Shown: piece after piece, positions 1 through 8,329 of the stretch
Numbering within the stretch: the first letter of the stretch is position 1
Layout: each line of letters opens with the position of its first letter
From: Patiriisocius_A hiemis
GTDB taxonomy: Bacteria; Bacteroidota; Bacteroidia; Flavobacteriales; Flavobacteriaceae
NCBI RefSeq assembly: GCF_031846325.1
Contig: NZ_JAVRHZ010000005.1
Span: 1 to 64,000 of the forward strand
DNA: 64,000 bases
Reading direction: 5' to 3'
Notes under the pieces: generated by a model
Databases searched by the model: none
The model's input: the letters and a program-made list of their open reading frames with translations, nothing else
What the model was told of the DNA's origin: nothing
Position numbers and translations under genes: made by a program

Positions 1-1167
1 GATTTGAGCTCTTTGCTGTAAAATTTTATTCTCTTTTTCAGATAATTTAAATTTTGTTTCAAGAGTTGCAATACTCTCAGCATTTTTAGAAGAAAAAATA
101 CTGTCTTTAGCAGCAAAAGCTTTCTCAAAAAAAGCAGCTCCTTCCTCAGCATTACCAGATTTATAATTTGTTGTTGCAGCAAGTTTATAAAAGTTAAAAC
201 TCGCGTTTTCTAGTTCTGGAAATTCATCAATCAATTTTTCACCAGCTTTAATATATGTTGATGCATTTTTTAAATCTTTATTCTCTAAATAAATTTCAAG
301 TAAACTCTCAATATTATCTAGATTTGCTTTTCTATCAATATTAAGTTGGTTTCTTTTCTCTATAGCTTCTTCAAAGGTTAATATTGCTTCTTTATGATTG
401 TTTTTTTGTTTTAAGATATCTCCTTTTATATTAAGAGCAGTAAGATATTCTCTGGTTACTTTTTGTTTTTCAGAAACTATAAGCGACTCTTCAACATACA
501 AAAGAGCATCTTTAAAATTATTTTTTGCTTTTAGAATCTCTGCTATATTATTTAAAGAAATTGGAATTTCATTTTTAAGCCCTTCCTCTCTTCTAATGGT
601 TAGTGCATCTTCATGATATTTTAGAGCTTTTTCATACAAGCCCATTTCTTGATAAATTAGGCCAATATTACTTAATGATGAGGTTAGTTCTTTTCTAATT
701 CCATTTTTTCTATCTTTTTCTAACGAAGAGAAAAAGTATTTTAACGCATCTTCATACTCCTTCTTATTCCAATGATACATCCCAAGATTATTAGTTACAT
801 TGGCCTCTACAGTTTTAATGTTATTTTTTGTAGCAATATCAAGTGATTTCTCAAAGTAATATTTTGCAGAGTCTGAGACGCCAGATATATCCATATATAT
901 ACCATACGTACTATTCATTGCTGCTTCCCAATAAACTATGTTTTTTTGCTGGGCTTCTTTTAGGCCTTTATTAATGTAGTATTGTGCTTTTGGCAAATCA
1001 TTAAAAACATAATGAAACCCAACTCTATTGAGTATTGCTAATCTAGTAGAATCATCTACTTTTTCGGCAACTATTAGCATGCTATCAATCTGCTGTTGGA
1101 TTGATTGTTGCGAGACAGAATAAAAAAAAGAGAATGTAAGTACGAAAACGAGGAGAATTTTCTTCAT
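1..1167 (-). CDS. TPR-repeat sensor or regulator, N-terminal part (cut by window edge)
   Basis: The open frame starts at an ATG at 1167 and is still open at base 1 (389 codons). It begins with a signal-like sequence, MKKILLVFVLTFSFFYSVSQ, so the N-terminal part is probably exported. It continues as tetratricopeptide repeats with the usual spaced A/L/Y/G pattern, for example NNLGMYHWNKKEYEDALKYF and LSNIGLIYQEMGLYEKALKY. The last visible residues (LETKFKLSEKENKI) resemble the linker that, in flavobacterial proteins of this build, leads to a membrane helix and then a histidine kinase or LuxR-type HTH. The missing C-terminus would decide between these. It follows the MORN gene at 1253 on the same strand after an 85-bp gap that contains a strong hairpin. 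Confidence 0.8.
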   Translation of the reverse strand, partial: MKKILLVFVLTFSFFYSVSQQSIQQQIDSMLIVAEKVDDSTRLAILNRVGFHYVFNDLPKAQYYINKGLKEAQQKNIVYWEAAMNSTYGIYMDISGVSDSAKYYFEKSLDIATKNNIKTVEANVTNNLGMYHWNKKEYEDALKYFFSSLEKDRKNGIRKELTSSLSNIGLIYQEMGLYEKALKYHEDALTIRREEGLKNEIPISLNNIAEILKAKNNFKDALLYVEESLIVSEKQKVTREYLTALNIKGDILKQKNNHKEAILTFEEAIEKRNQLNIDRKANLDNIESLLEIYLENKDLKNASTYIKAGEKLIDEFPELENASFNFYKLAATTNYKSGNAEEGAAFFEKAFAAKDSIFSSKNAESIATLETKFKLSEKENKILQQRAQI

Positions 1168-1198
1168 AATTAGTTAGTTAATAACTACTAATTTACAT

Positions 1199-1233
1199 AA
1201 ATAAGACATGATCTTTTATACCATGTCTTATTT
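1199..1233 (-). terminator. Hairpin with 12-bp perfect arms
   Basis: Arms aaataagacatg (1199-1210) and catgtcttattt (1222-1233) are perfect complements around an 11-nt loop. It lies 20 nt past the stop codon of the minus-strand gene at 1253-2761 and ends in a short T run, so it is probably a terminator. It also lies upstream of the TPR gene, so a regulatory role is possible. Confidence 0.5.
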
Positions 1234-1252
1234 GTGCATTCTATGTGAGTTA

Positions 1253-2761
1253 TTATAGTGACTTTATGAAGTTTCCATTACTCCATTCTCCTACTTTATC
1301 ATCTGCAAGTGTTTTACCTTGAAGGTACCCTCTACCATGATACTGTCCATTTTTCCAGAAACCTCCATAATAGTCTCCATTTTTAAAGAAAAACCGACCC
1401 ATACCGTTGTATTGATTTTGTGAATTAAAGCCACCTTCATACTTATCACCATTAGCAAAGGTGTAAATTCCCATTTTTAAGTTTCCATTTTCAAAAAAAC
1501 CTATATATGTATCTCCATTATCCCACTCGTACTTACCAAATTTATTAGTACAATCACCAATAGTACATCCTTTTGTAACCGCAGAATTATTGAAGAAATT
1601 ATAGGCTGTTACTAAGCTTCCATTTTTATAAACCCCTCTCTTAAACACCCCGTTTTTAAGTTCTTTCCCTATACCATTTAATTTTCCATTTGAATAATTA
1701 CCAGAAACTTGTGTTTTTGAGTCTTCAGAAAAATAAACTCCATAACCACTCATTACATCATTATCCCATGCGCCAATATATTTTCCATTTCCGGTCCATA
1801 CATATACTCCATATCCTTTCTTCTTTCCATTCTCCCAAAACCCTGTATAGCTTCCACCTTCATAAGTTTTTTTACCCCAACCATTATTACAATCACCATA
1901 GGCACATCCTGTAACAACCGTATTGTTTCTAGGTTGTCCAGGTTTTTGTACACTACCAGGCTTACGCTCTATGGTTGCCTCCTTATTAGAAATTGTACCA
2001 TCATAATAATACAAAGTACGCTCTCCATAGAACTTTCCATTATCATTTATCTTTTGAAAATAATTTCCTTTAGAGTCGTACTTAACAGACCCATTACCAG
2101 TATTGGTTATTTGTACGCCATTAGAATCATAATACATAGTACTATTAAATGTTTTATTATCTGAAGTGTAGAGCGTAGTTTTATCTACTTTGAGATTATT
2201 TCCAATAGTCTGATACTTAAAATCTTGGGTAGAAGACAATGTATTAGCGTTATAGTTATAAGTTTCTCTTTTAATAATTCTGCCTAAATTATCATAGGTA
2301 AATTTTTCTTTTAGATTGTTTGTCTTATGATCTATAGATTCTACCCAAAGCCCTTTACTATCATAAATAAATTTAGTCCCACTTCCATCATTATAAACTC
2401 TAGAAATTATTTTATCATTATCATATTTAAAATTGCACGTATAACTTGTTCCTCCTTTATAGGTAACAGTTAAAGAGTTTAATCTATTTGAACTATCATA
2501 GTTAAAGATTTTTTTACCAGTAATGGCATTATCTTCATTAACTAAATATCCACTTGTATTAAACTCTTGGGTGTCTTCACCCATAAAATCTTTTAGATGC
2601 ATTTTTTTAATATCTCCTTTATAACCCCAATGTGCTTTAGTATATTTTTCTGGGATTGGATTTAAAGGTGCTTTTTTGAAGTCTACCTTATATTGAGAAT
2701 AACCAAGTGTCGTGCTTGTTATAAAAATAACTAGTGTTATTAAATTTTTTAAAGTCTTCAT
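1253..2761 (-). CDS. Exported MORN-repeat protein
   Basis: The protein has 502 residues from the ATG at 2761. A longer frame runs to 2809, but only the inner start gives a clean signal peptide (MKTLKNLITLVIFITSTTLGYSQ), and the outer one would run into the promoter. Residues about 60-270 are YD/RHS-like beta-strand repeats (FKYDNDK, FIYDSKG, FTYDNLGR). The C-terminal half holds MORN repeats such as YTGFWENGKKKGYGVYVW. Two copies of a GC-x2-GDC-x-N motif each introduce a MORN block. The next gene upstream on this strand (2858-4267) is a paralogue in this half. MORN repeats are known in membrane-associated scaffolds; the function here is unknown. Its promoter carries a copy of the 16-bp 7-2-7 palindrome. 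Confidence 0.85.
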   Translation of the reverse strand: MKTLKNLITLVIFITSTTLGYSQYKVDFKKAPLNPIPEKYTKAHWGYKGDIKKMHLKDFMGEDTQEFNTSGYLVNEDNAITGKKIFNYDSSNRLNSLTVTYKGGTSYTCNFKYDNDKIISRVYNDGSGTKFIYDSKGLWVESIDHKTNNLKEKFTYDNLGRIIKRETYNYNANTLSSTQDFKYQTIGNNLKVDKTTLYTSDNKTFNSTMYYDSNGVQITNTGNGSVKYDSKGNYFQKINDNGKFYGERTLYYYDGTISNKEATIERKPGSVQKPGQPRNNTVVTGCAYGDCNNGWGKKTYEGGSYTGFWENGKKKGYGVYVWTGNGKYIGAWDNDVMSGYGVYFSEDSKTQVSGNYSNGKLNGIGKELKNGVFKRGVYKNGSLVTAYNFFNNSAVTKGCTIGDCTNKFGKYEWDNGDTYIGFFENGNLKMGIYTFANGDKYEGGFNSQNQYNGMGRFFFKNGDYYGGFWKNGQYHGRGYLQGKTLADDKVGEWSNGNFIKSL

Positions 2762-2785
2762 AATAGTTTGGTTTTTTACGTATAT

Positions 2786-2836
2786 CAAAAGTGGGAAAAC
2801 ATAAAGCAAAAAAAAATACGGCAGTTGCCGTATTTT
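2786..2836 (-). promoter_or_regulatory. 7-2-7 palindrome plus -7 element for the 1253-2761 gene; may also terminate 2858-4267
   Basis: The box TACGGCAACTGCCGTA (coding orientation) occupies 2817-2832. A -7 element CACTTTTG occupies 2793-2786, its first base 24 nt below the box edge. The palindrome extends to 11-bp arms (2813-2836) with A and T flanks 22 nt after the stop of the upstream MORN gene. It could therefore also fold as that gene's terminator. Confidence 0.6.
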
Positions 2837-2857
2837 CTTCAGAAGTGTATCAAGTAA

Positions 2858-4267
2858 TTATTTCATAGGAGTTACTAAAACGCCATCTTTCCAGATTCCT
2901 ATTTGCTGTACACCATCCTTATCATGGTAATAACCTTTACCATCATATTTTCCATTTGTCCATCGCCCATTATAGATACTTTTATCTACAAAGCTAAATA
3001 CTCCCATATTATCAAACTCATTTTGAGCATTAAAGTATCCTTTGTAATTGTCATCGTTGGCAAACACATATTCTCCCATATATAACCTTCCATCTTTAAA
3101 GAATCCAACAAAGCTGTCTCCATTTTCCCAAACCATATAACCAAATTTATTTTGGCAGTCTCCACTCACACAACCTGTTTCTTTATTATTTTTAAAAAAC
3201 TCATAAGCTACTGAAAGCTCTCCGTCTTTATACAACCCTCTTTTCCACTCTTCGTTAGTATAAGTATACCCTAAACCATTTAATTTTCCGTTTTCCCACT
3301 CTCCATATTGATATGTCTTATCATCGCCATAGTAAACTCCATATCCGTCCATAGTATCATTTTCCCAATTACCCACATAACGACCAGATCCATCCCATAT
3401 ATAAGCGCCATAACCATTTTTCTTACCATTACTCCAAAAACCATCATAATATCCATTTTCATAGTTATATTTTCCCCATCCGTTTATACAGTCTCCTTTT
3501 ACACAACCAGAATTGCTTGCGCTAGGTTTTGTATTTACTAAACTAGCATCGTATTTAAGAGCAGGTTTTATTGTATAACTAGCTATAGTATAAAATCCTT
3601 TTAAAATATAGGTAGGAGTATTATTTATGTTAACAATTAAGTCGTCCCCACTAGATTTTGTAGTTACTGTAGAGTAGTCTATTGTATTTCCTTCCTTTAT
3701 AAAAATATATTTAGTCCCTTCAGTTTTTAACCAATAAGAATTATCGTATGTAGCATCTAGCTTATTTACTTGTCCAAAATGCCAATCTGCAGTTGTTCTA
3801 TAAGCATTTTTAAGAGTATAACTTTCGTTAAGAGCTGGGACAAATTTTATATAGTCGTTCTTTACTCTTACAAAGTCTCCAGATTCATAATTATCATTTA
3901 TGTAAGACGCAACTCTATACCTGTTAGACAAAACAAAATCCTTTGGTAAGTTTTCATAAATTTTAACAACATTCCCCGTTGTTCCTACTGAAGTATTGTG
4001 TGCATCTGGTAAAAGATATACTTTTCTAGAGCTTTTATCTAGATAGGGTATTGAGTCTGAATTTAACCTACTTAATTTTTGAACATTTGTAAGTTTAGTT
4101 CCATTTTCATTGGTAAGCTCATAGTTTGCAACACCTACTTTTTTCCATTTTAGGGTTCCAGATACAGGTGTAGTATTTGTTGGCTTATTTACAACAGGAG
4201 GTGCTGGAACTTGTCCCATTGTATTACTAAATATAGCAAGACAGAATATTAATAATAGTACTCTCAT
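2858..4267 (-). CDS. Exported MORN-repeat protein, paralogue of the downstream gene
   Basis: The protein has 469 residues and a signal peptide (MRVLLLIFCLAIFSNTMGQ). The N-terminal part (about 20-220) has no recognised domain. The C-terminal half parallels the 1253-2761 product: GCVKGDCINGWG and GCVSGDCQNKFG motifs, each followed by MORN repeats such as YDGFWSNGKKNGYGAYIW. The two genes share this half but not the N-terminal half, so either one block was duplicated or two N-termini were joined to a common module. The gene starts 33 bp after the lipoprotein gene at 4301-4696 and has no box of its own, so it is probably co-transcribed from that promoter. Confidence 0.85.
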   Translation of the reverse strand: MRVLLLIFCLAIFSNTMGQVPAPPVVNKPTNTTPVSGTLKWKKVGVANYELTNENGTKLTNVQKLSRLNSDSIPYLDKSSRKVYLLPDAHNTSVGTTGNVVKIYENLPKDFVLSNRYRVASYINDNYESGDFVRVKNDYIKFVPALNESYTLKNAYRTTADWHFGQVNKLDATYDNSYWLKTEGTKYIFIKEGNTIDYSTVTTKSSGDDLIVNINNTPTYILKGFYTIASYTIKPALKYDASLVNTKPSASNSGCVKGDCINGWGKYNYENGYYDGFWSNGKKNGYGAYIWDGSGRYVGNWENDTMDGYGVYYGDDKTYQYGEWENGKLNGLGYTYTNEEWKRGLYKDGELSVAYEFFKNNKETGCVSGDCQNKFGYMVWENGDSFVGFFKDGRLYMGEYVFANDDNYKGYFNAQNEFDNMGVFSFVDKSIYNGRWTNGKYDGKGYYHDKDGVQQIGIWKDGVLVTPMK

Positions 4268-4300
4268 AATGTAAGTTTTTCGTGTTATTTTTTTATTGAA

Positions 4301-4696
4301 TTACTCTTCAAATTCTGAAGCTCCTTCAATAGGTATTGTTTTTAAAGTAGTAAATGTGTTATCGCATAATTGATAGTTTAAAGGTGCTCCATCAAAAACT
4401 TCTTTAGATAATAAAAATCCTAATGCTTTGAAGCTCATTTCCATACTCTCATCATTCTCTAAACCTTTCTGGATAACCATTCTAAAATTATAAACACTAT
4501 CCTTAGTTATTTGGACAGATTTTGGTGTACCATCTGTAAATTCTATTTCTTCAAGATAGGCACCAACTTGGTCTGCCTTTTCTTGTAACACATTGTCTTT
4601 ATAATAAATTTCTGTTCCGTCGTATACCACTTTGTCTCCATAATTAGAGCAAGAAAGTAGAAAAAGAGTAAATACTAATACTAGTAAATTTTTCAT
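4301..4696 (-). CDS. Small lipoprotein of unknown function
   Basis: The protein has 131 residues. The start MKNLLVLVFTLFLLSC is a lipoprotein signal peptide with the lipobox cysteine at residue 16. The mature part is acidic, with an alternating beta pattern (KVVYDGTEIYYKDNV, LEEIEFTDGTPKSVQI), and ends EGASEFEE. No family is recognised. It is the first gene of a probable two-gene unit with the MORN gene 33 bp downstream, and its promoter carries the 7-2-7 palindrome, so it belongs to the same surface regulon. Confidence 0.7.
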   Translation of the reverse strand: MKNLLVLVFTLFLLSCSNYGDKVVYDGTEIYYKDNVLQEKADQVGAYLEEIEFTDGTPKSVQITKDSVYNFRMVIQKGLENDESMEMSFKALGFLLSKEVFDGAPLNYQLCDNTFTTLKTIPIEGASEFEE

Positions 4697-4718
4697 AATG
4701 AGGTATTTAAGTTAGTTG

Positions 4719-4765
4719 TAAAATTAAATTATAGTCCCGTGTAAAAACATAGGGCAATTGTCGTA
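4719..4765 (-). promoter_or_regulatory. 7-2-7 palindrome plus -7 element for the lipoprotein/MORN unit
   Basis: The box TACGACAATTGCCCTA (coding orientation) occupies 4750-4765. A -7 element TAATTTTA occupies 4726-4719, starting 24 nt below the box edge. The start codon is 54 nt below the box. Confidence 0.6.
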
Positions 4766-4831
4766 TTCTTATTATTTACTATAAATGTACACTATGGAGA
4801 GACACAAAACATCCCTTTATTCTGGTATTTT

Positions 4832-5560
4832 TCATTCTGAATATTTCTGGTATTCTTCTTTCATTTTTAAATAATGCTCATAAGAATTAGAATGTTTTTT
4901 AACGAAAGATTCAAAGGGTTTTGAATCTTTTCTAATTGAAACTATAGACAAGTCAATAATGAGTCTAAAGCCTATTAATAATATGGCAGCTGCCATATCT
5001 GCGGCAGTAAGCACAAAAAAGAAACCAGCTAAAATCACAACAAATTGTTGTATAAAAATTCTACCGTAAGGTTTAAACAGTAAAGACGAAGGCTTGTAAT
5101 CTTGATACTTTTTATGAATTAAAAAGTTATTGTAAAAGTAGCTTAGATTGGTAATGAAAAGTGAAGCAACAATAATTTGTATTCCTTCTTGAGATAGCAA
5201 ATAACTGTAGTTTTCAATTAAATTAAATCCGCTTTTAATTTCTGGAATTTTACTATCAAAAAAGCTAAAAGCAAAAATGGATTGTATGGCTACAAACATT
5301 CCATAATGAATCATAAAGAATGGTATTATACCATATCCCGAAACACCATTTTGGTTTTCTGAAGAATCTGACTTACCATACTTTACACATAACCAAAGTT
5401 TAATAACATGAAGTATCCCAATGATTATTGTTTCAAGAAAATAGGCAAAAACTATAGTTAGTGCATCTGCTTTATCTAGCAATAATAATACAATTAAGAA
5501 CGCAGCATTTACCCAAATTAAGTAATTATATTTTGTAAAAGAAAAAATGTTCTGTACCAT
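4832..5560 (-). CDS. Multi-pass membrane protein, DUF6498-like
   Basis: The protein has 242 residues, mostly hydrophobic helices: about residues 12-30, 35-52, 80-103, 125-140 and 155-195. The opening pattern YLIWVNAAFLIVLLLLDKADALTIVFAYFLETIIIG, with an aromatic/acidic pair in the second helix, resembles bacterial DUF6498 membrane proteins; this is a resemblance from memory, not a search result. No catalytic motif is evident. A hairpin separates it from the beta-propeller gene upstream on the same strand, so it probably has its own promoter. It lacks the 7-2-7 box that its neighbours carry. Confidence 0.7.
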   Translation of the reverse strand: MVQNIFSFTKYNYLIWVNAAFLIVLLLLDKADALTIVFAYFLETIIIGILHVIKLWLCVKYGKSDSSENQNGVSGYGIIPFFMIHYGMFVAIQSIFAFSFFDSKIPEIKSGFNLIENYSYLLSQEGIQIIVASLFITNLSYFYNNFLIHKKYQDYKPSSLLFKPYGRIFIQQFVVILAGFFFVLTAADMAAAILLIGFRLIIDLSIVSIRKDSKPFESFVKKHSNSYEHYLKMKEEYQKYSE

Positions 5561-5573
5561 AATTTTATAATTT

Positions 5574-5599
5574 ATAGAGCCCCAATTATGGGGCTCTAT
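5574..5599 (-). terminator. GC-rich hairpin after the beta-propeller gene
   Basis: Arms atagagcccc (5574-5583) and ggggctctat (5590-5599) are perfect 10-bp complements with a 6-nt loop. The hairpin lies 53 nt past the minus-strand stop codon at 5653. There is no long T run on either side. Confidence 0.55.
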
Positions 5600-5652
5600 A
5601 GGGCTATAAACTCCTCAACTTATAACCAACGTAAATAACTTGGTTAGTTAAT

Positions 5653-7524
5653 TTACTTCTTTAAATCGTATGCAAAAATTGAATTGTTATCTGCTTGATA
5701 GTATAAAATCCCTCCAAAGTCGTCTACCTCATATACTGGCTTTTTATCTTTCAATATTATTTCTTTTTCTTTTGCACCAGTATCCTTATTTAATTTAACA
5801 AGACCTACTCCTTCATCTAATTTTGTTAAAATAAATTGAGCATCTTGAGTAGCAGCTGTTGCTTTAAATCGTTTAAGCATCTCTGCAACAGAAGCACCAC
5901 TTGCAGCTGCCATACCATCACCTAGATCTGCGTAACGTTGTCCTCTATCTGTATACTGTCCTAGTTTATTTCTATTTTGGTTTGCTGCATTATAAGACGC
6001 TACTGCAGTAGCAGCCGTTGCAACCGCTGTAACACCAGCTATAATCGCTCCTAAAGCACTTTTACCTGGCGCTCTATAATACTCATGCCAATTCTTACTT
6101 CCCTCCCAATCTAATAACATCATATTTTGGTCACTAGTAAGTAAGATACCTCCATCGCGTACCTCAACTCCAGTTGGATCTTCTTTACCGTCAAATTTTG
6201 ACTCTGCAAGAGTAGATACATCACCAGAATTAGCATCGATAGAAAACAACTCATCATCTGCACTAATTAAGTATCTACTATTTTTACTATCATAAGCAGA
6301 GCTTACTGCATTTGCACGTTTGTATTTTAATGGTTTTTTCCAAACTTGATCACCAGTCTTTAAGTCTACAATATTTGCATCTGAAGAAGTAATATAAATT
6401 AATCCTTGAGGTGTTTCGGCCATTGTTAAAATATTCTCTCCCGTTTTTAAAGGCTTCTTAAATAGTGTTTTTCCGTCGTAAGAAACCTTATTGATTCCCC
6501 CTTGTTGTATTCCGAAGAGAATCCCATCTTCCATAATATAAAAATGCTGTACGTACCCTTTTGTCTTTGGAGCTTTACCCCATAAATCCTCTCCATTAGC
6601 GGCTCCTAGCATAGCTATTTTAGACTCAGATTTTCCAGCAAGAATACTTTTTCCTTCATTATATGTATTACTAACTACGGCAAGCCCTTGTGGTAATATC
6701 TGGAAGTTTGTTACGATACCTTTTACTTTTGCCTCATCTGTCCAAAGTTCTTGTCCAGCAGTACCTACTTTATAAATCTTAGTATTTGTTTTATTATCAT
6801 TTACATCAAAAGCATAAATATCTGTTTCACTTTCATTCGCAACCATCCAATTCACATTTTTAATCTTACTTTCCCACAACGTTTCTCCGGTTGGTTTTTT
6901 TGCCATAATTCCTTGAGAAGTTGGCACCAATACTTTGTCTTTTAATAATAATGGAGTACCAGTAACCGCAAAATGTTTCATGGAAGTTTTTCCAGGCTCA
7001 TTTAAGAAGAATGAAAAATCTTCTTTTCCAGTATTTAAATCATAAATAGCTACTCGTTGTGTATTCTTTTCAGCCATATCACCATCTTTTCGTAACCCGC
7101 TTACTATTAATTTGTTTTGTGGCATAGCTACGTCTAGTGTAGATACTATTTTCCAATCATTACCTTCAGTACTAAATAAAACTTTACCTGAGATATAGTC
7201 TATTACAGTCTTTTTAGATGATAAATTTGCAAAACCTCCTTGTGCAACAATTACATAAGGAGCTGCTGGAACAAAAGTTAACTCTTCTGGTTTTACTCGG
7301 CCATATTCAGTAAAGTTGAATAACAGTTCGTTGCTTCCTGGCTTAATACCTACCAACCCATCATTGGTGGCAACAACCATAGTCCCTCCTTGAGTGAGTG
7401 TCATGTCGTTTATCTTGGCACCTACATCATATCGCCAATCTGGCGTTTCTGCTTTTTGAGCTTGTACTGCTACTGTTACTAATAAAGTACATACAAGCAA
7501 TCTAATTGTGTTTGAAATCTTCAT
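5653..7524 (-). CDS. Exported PQQ-like beta-propeller protein with an internal Ala-rich segment
   Basis: The protein has 623 residues from the ATG at 7524. An in-frame ATG at 7575 is less likely, because only the inner start gives the signal peptide MKISNTIRLLVCTLLVTVAVQAQ, and 7575 lies between the -7 element and the box. Most of the chain is repeated propeller-blade sequence (GLVGIKPGSNELLF, YDLNTGKEDFSF, VDLKTGDQVWKK, FSIDANSGDVSTL), typical of PQQ-like repeats that serve as scaffolds or ligand-binding domains. Near residue 490 a hydrophobic Ala-rich helix (GAIIAGVTAVATAATAVAS) and a basic linker interrupt the propeller before a final blade (VGLVKLNKDTGAKEKEI). No catalytic site is visible. 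The promoter carries the 7-2-7 palindrome. Confidence 0.85.
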   Translation of the reverse strand: MKISNTIRLLVCTLLVTVAVQAQKAETPDWRYDVGAKINDMTLTQGGTMVVATNDGLVGIKPGSNELLFNFTEYGRVKPEELTFVPAAPYVIVAQGGFANLSSKKTVIDYISGKVLFSTEGNDWKIVSTLDVAMPQNKLIVSGLRKDGDMAEKNTQRVAIYDLNTGKEDFSFFLNEPGKTSMKHFAVTGTPLLLKDKVLVPTSQGIMAKKPTGETLWESKIKNVNWMVANESETDIYAFDVNDNKTNTKIYKVGTAGQELWTDEAKVKGIVTNFQILPQGLAVVSNTYNEGKSILAGKSESKIAMLGAANGEDLWGKAPKTKGYVQHFYIMEDGILFGIQQGGINKVSYDGKTLFKKPLKTGENILTMAETPQGLIYITSSDANIVDLKTGDQVWKKPLKYKRANAVSSAYDSKNSRYLISADDELFSIDANSGDVSTLAESKFDGKEDPTGVEVRDGGILLTSDQNMMLLDWEGSKNWHEYYRAPGKSALGAIIAGVTAVATAATAVASYNAANQNRNKLGQYTDRGQRYADLGDGMAAASGASVAEMLKRFKATAATQDAQFILTKLDEGVGLVKLNKDTGAKEKEIILKDKKPVYEVDDFGGILYYQADNNSIFAYDLKK

Positions 7525-7549
7525 AATCGTGGTTTTTAATTTGATATGG

Positions 7550-7596
7550 TAAAGGTGAAAAATGAATACGCTCATATCAATACGGCAATTGACGTA
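7550..7596 (-). promoter_or_regulatory. 7-2-7 palindrome plus -7 element for the beta-propeller gene
   Basis: The box TACGTCAATTGCCGTA (coding orientation) occupies 7581-7596. A -7 element CACCTTTA occupies 7557-7550, starting 24 nt below the box edge. The box is identical to the one at 8311. Confidence 0.65.
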
Positions 7597-7723
7597 TATT
7601 GTTGAAATTCTATGTTTTAAAATTGAAAGAGGTTATACCTTTTAAAAAAGAATCTTGCCTTCGCAGGAATGTAAAAAACCGGAAGAAAGCCATAATGACT
7701 CGCTCCCGGCTCCACGTAAAAAC

Positions 7724-7745
7724 CTCAACACTTGAGATTTTTTTT
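7724..7745 (-). terminator. Hairpin flanked by T/A runs after the lipoprotein gene
   Basis: ctcaa (7724-7728) and ttgag (7732-7736) pair around a 3-nt loop. On the minus strand it is followed by GTTTTT; on the plus strand by a T run. It lies 26 nt past the stop of the gene at 7762-8247. Confidence 0.5.
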
Positions 7746-7761
7746 AATGTGGTTAATTAGT

Positions 7762-8247
7762 TTAATAATCGATATTAAAAGCTCCGTTAGTTACAGTTAC
7801 TGTATCTGAAGGATCTTCAGCATTAGTTCCTACAAAAGAGAAAGTACCCTTCATATTGCTACCCGTATCCTCAGAGATATTTAACTCACCATCAGAGATA
7901 GAAACATAAGCTACTGCAGATCCTTGTGGGTCATTTGGGTCTGTAACTATTCCATAAGAAGCTACATTGCTTGGCGACATATTATACGTTCCAACTCCAG
8001 AATATCCATTTATATTAAATTGAATTGTTTCCTGAGCTTTTGGGCCTGTTATAGCCACAACATTACCGTTGTTTAATATCTGAATTTGAGTTAAAGATGG
8101 ATCTGACTCAAAAGAGTTACCATCTACTGTTGCTGTTAAACTTCCTTCTCCATTACTTGGATTATCCCCTCCATCATCATCACTCTTACAAGCGATAATA
8201 GCTAGAGATATGAAGAATAAAAATGTTAGTTTTTTAATTGTTTTCAT
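7762..8247 (-). CDS. Lipoprotein, DUF6252-like
   Basis: The protein has 161 residues and a lipoprotein signal (MKTIKKLTFLFFISLAIIAC, lipobox Cys at 20), followed by an acidic Gly/Asp linker (KSDDDGGDNPSNGEG). The linker resembles the export tether that sends flavobacterial lipoproteins to the cell surface. The rest is a small beta-sandwich-like domain (SLTATVDGNSFESDP near the start, DTGSNMKGTFSFVGTNAEDP near the end), matching the pattern I associate with DUF6252 proteins of Bacteroidetes. The role is unknown. Its promoter carries the same perfect 7-2-7 box as the propeller gene. Confidence 0.75.
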   Translation of the reverse strand: MKTIKKLTFLFFISLAIIACKSDDDGGDNPSNGEGSLTATVDGNSFESDPSLTQIQILNNGNVVAITGPKAQETIQFNINGYSGVGTYNMSPSNVASYGIVTDPNDPQGSAVAYVSISDGELNISEDTGSNMKGTFSFVGTNAEDPSDTVTVTNGAFNIDY

Positions 8248-8279
8248 AATTGTTGGATTTTTATGTATTAGTTATGCTA

Positions 8280-8326
8280 CAAAGATGCCTCACTAATACA
8301 CGCCCAACAATACGGCAATTGACGTA
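8280..8326 (-). promoter_or_regulatory. 7-2-7 palindrome plus -7 element for the 7762-8247 lipoprotein
   Basis: The box TACGTCAATTGCCGTA (coding orientation) occupies 8311-8326. A -7 element CATCTTTG occupies 8287-8280, starting 24 nt below the box edge. The box ends 3 nt before the stop codon of the upstream GSCFA gene. Confidence 0.65.
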
Positions 8327-8329
8327 TAA

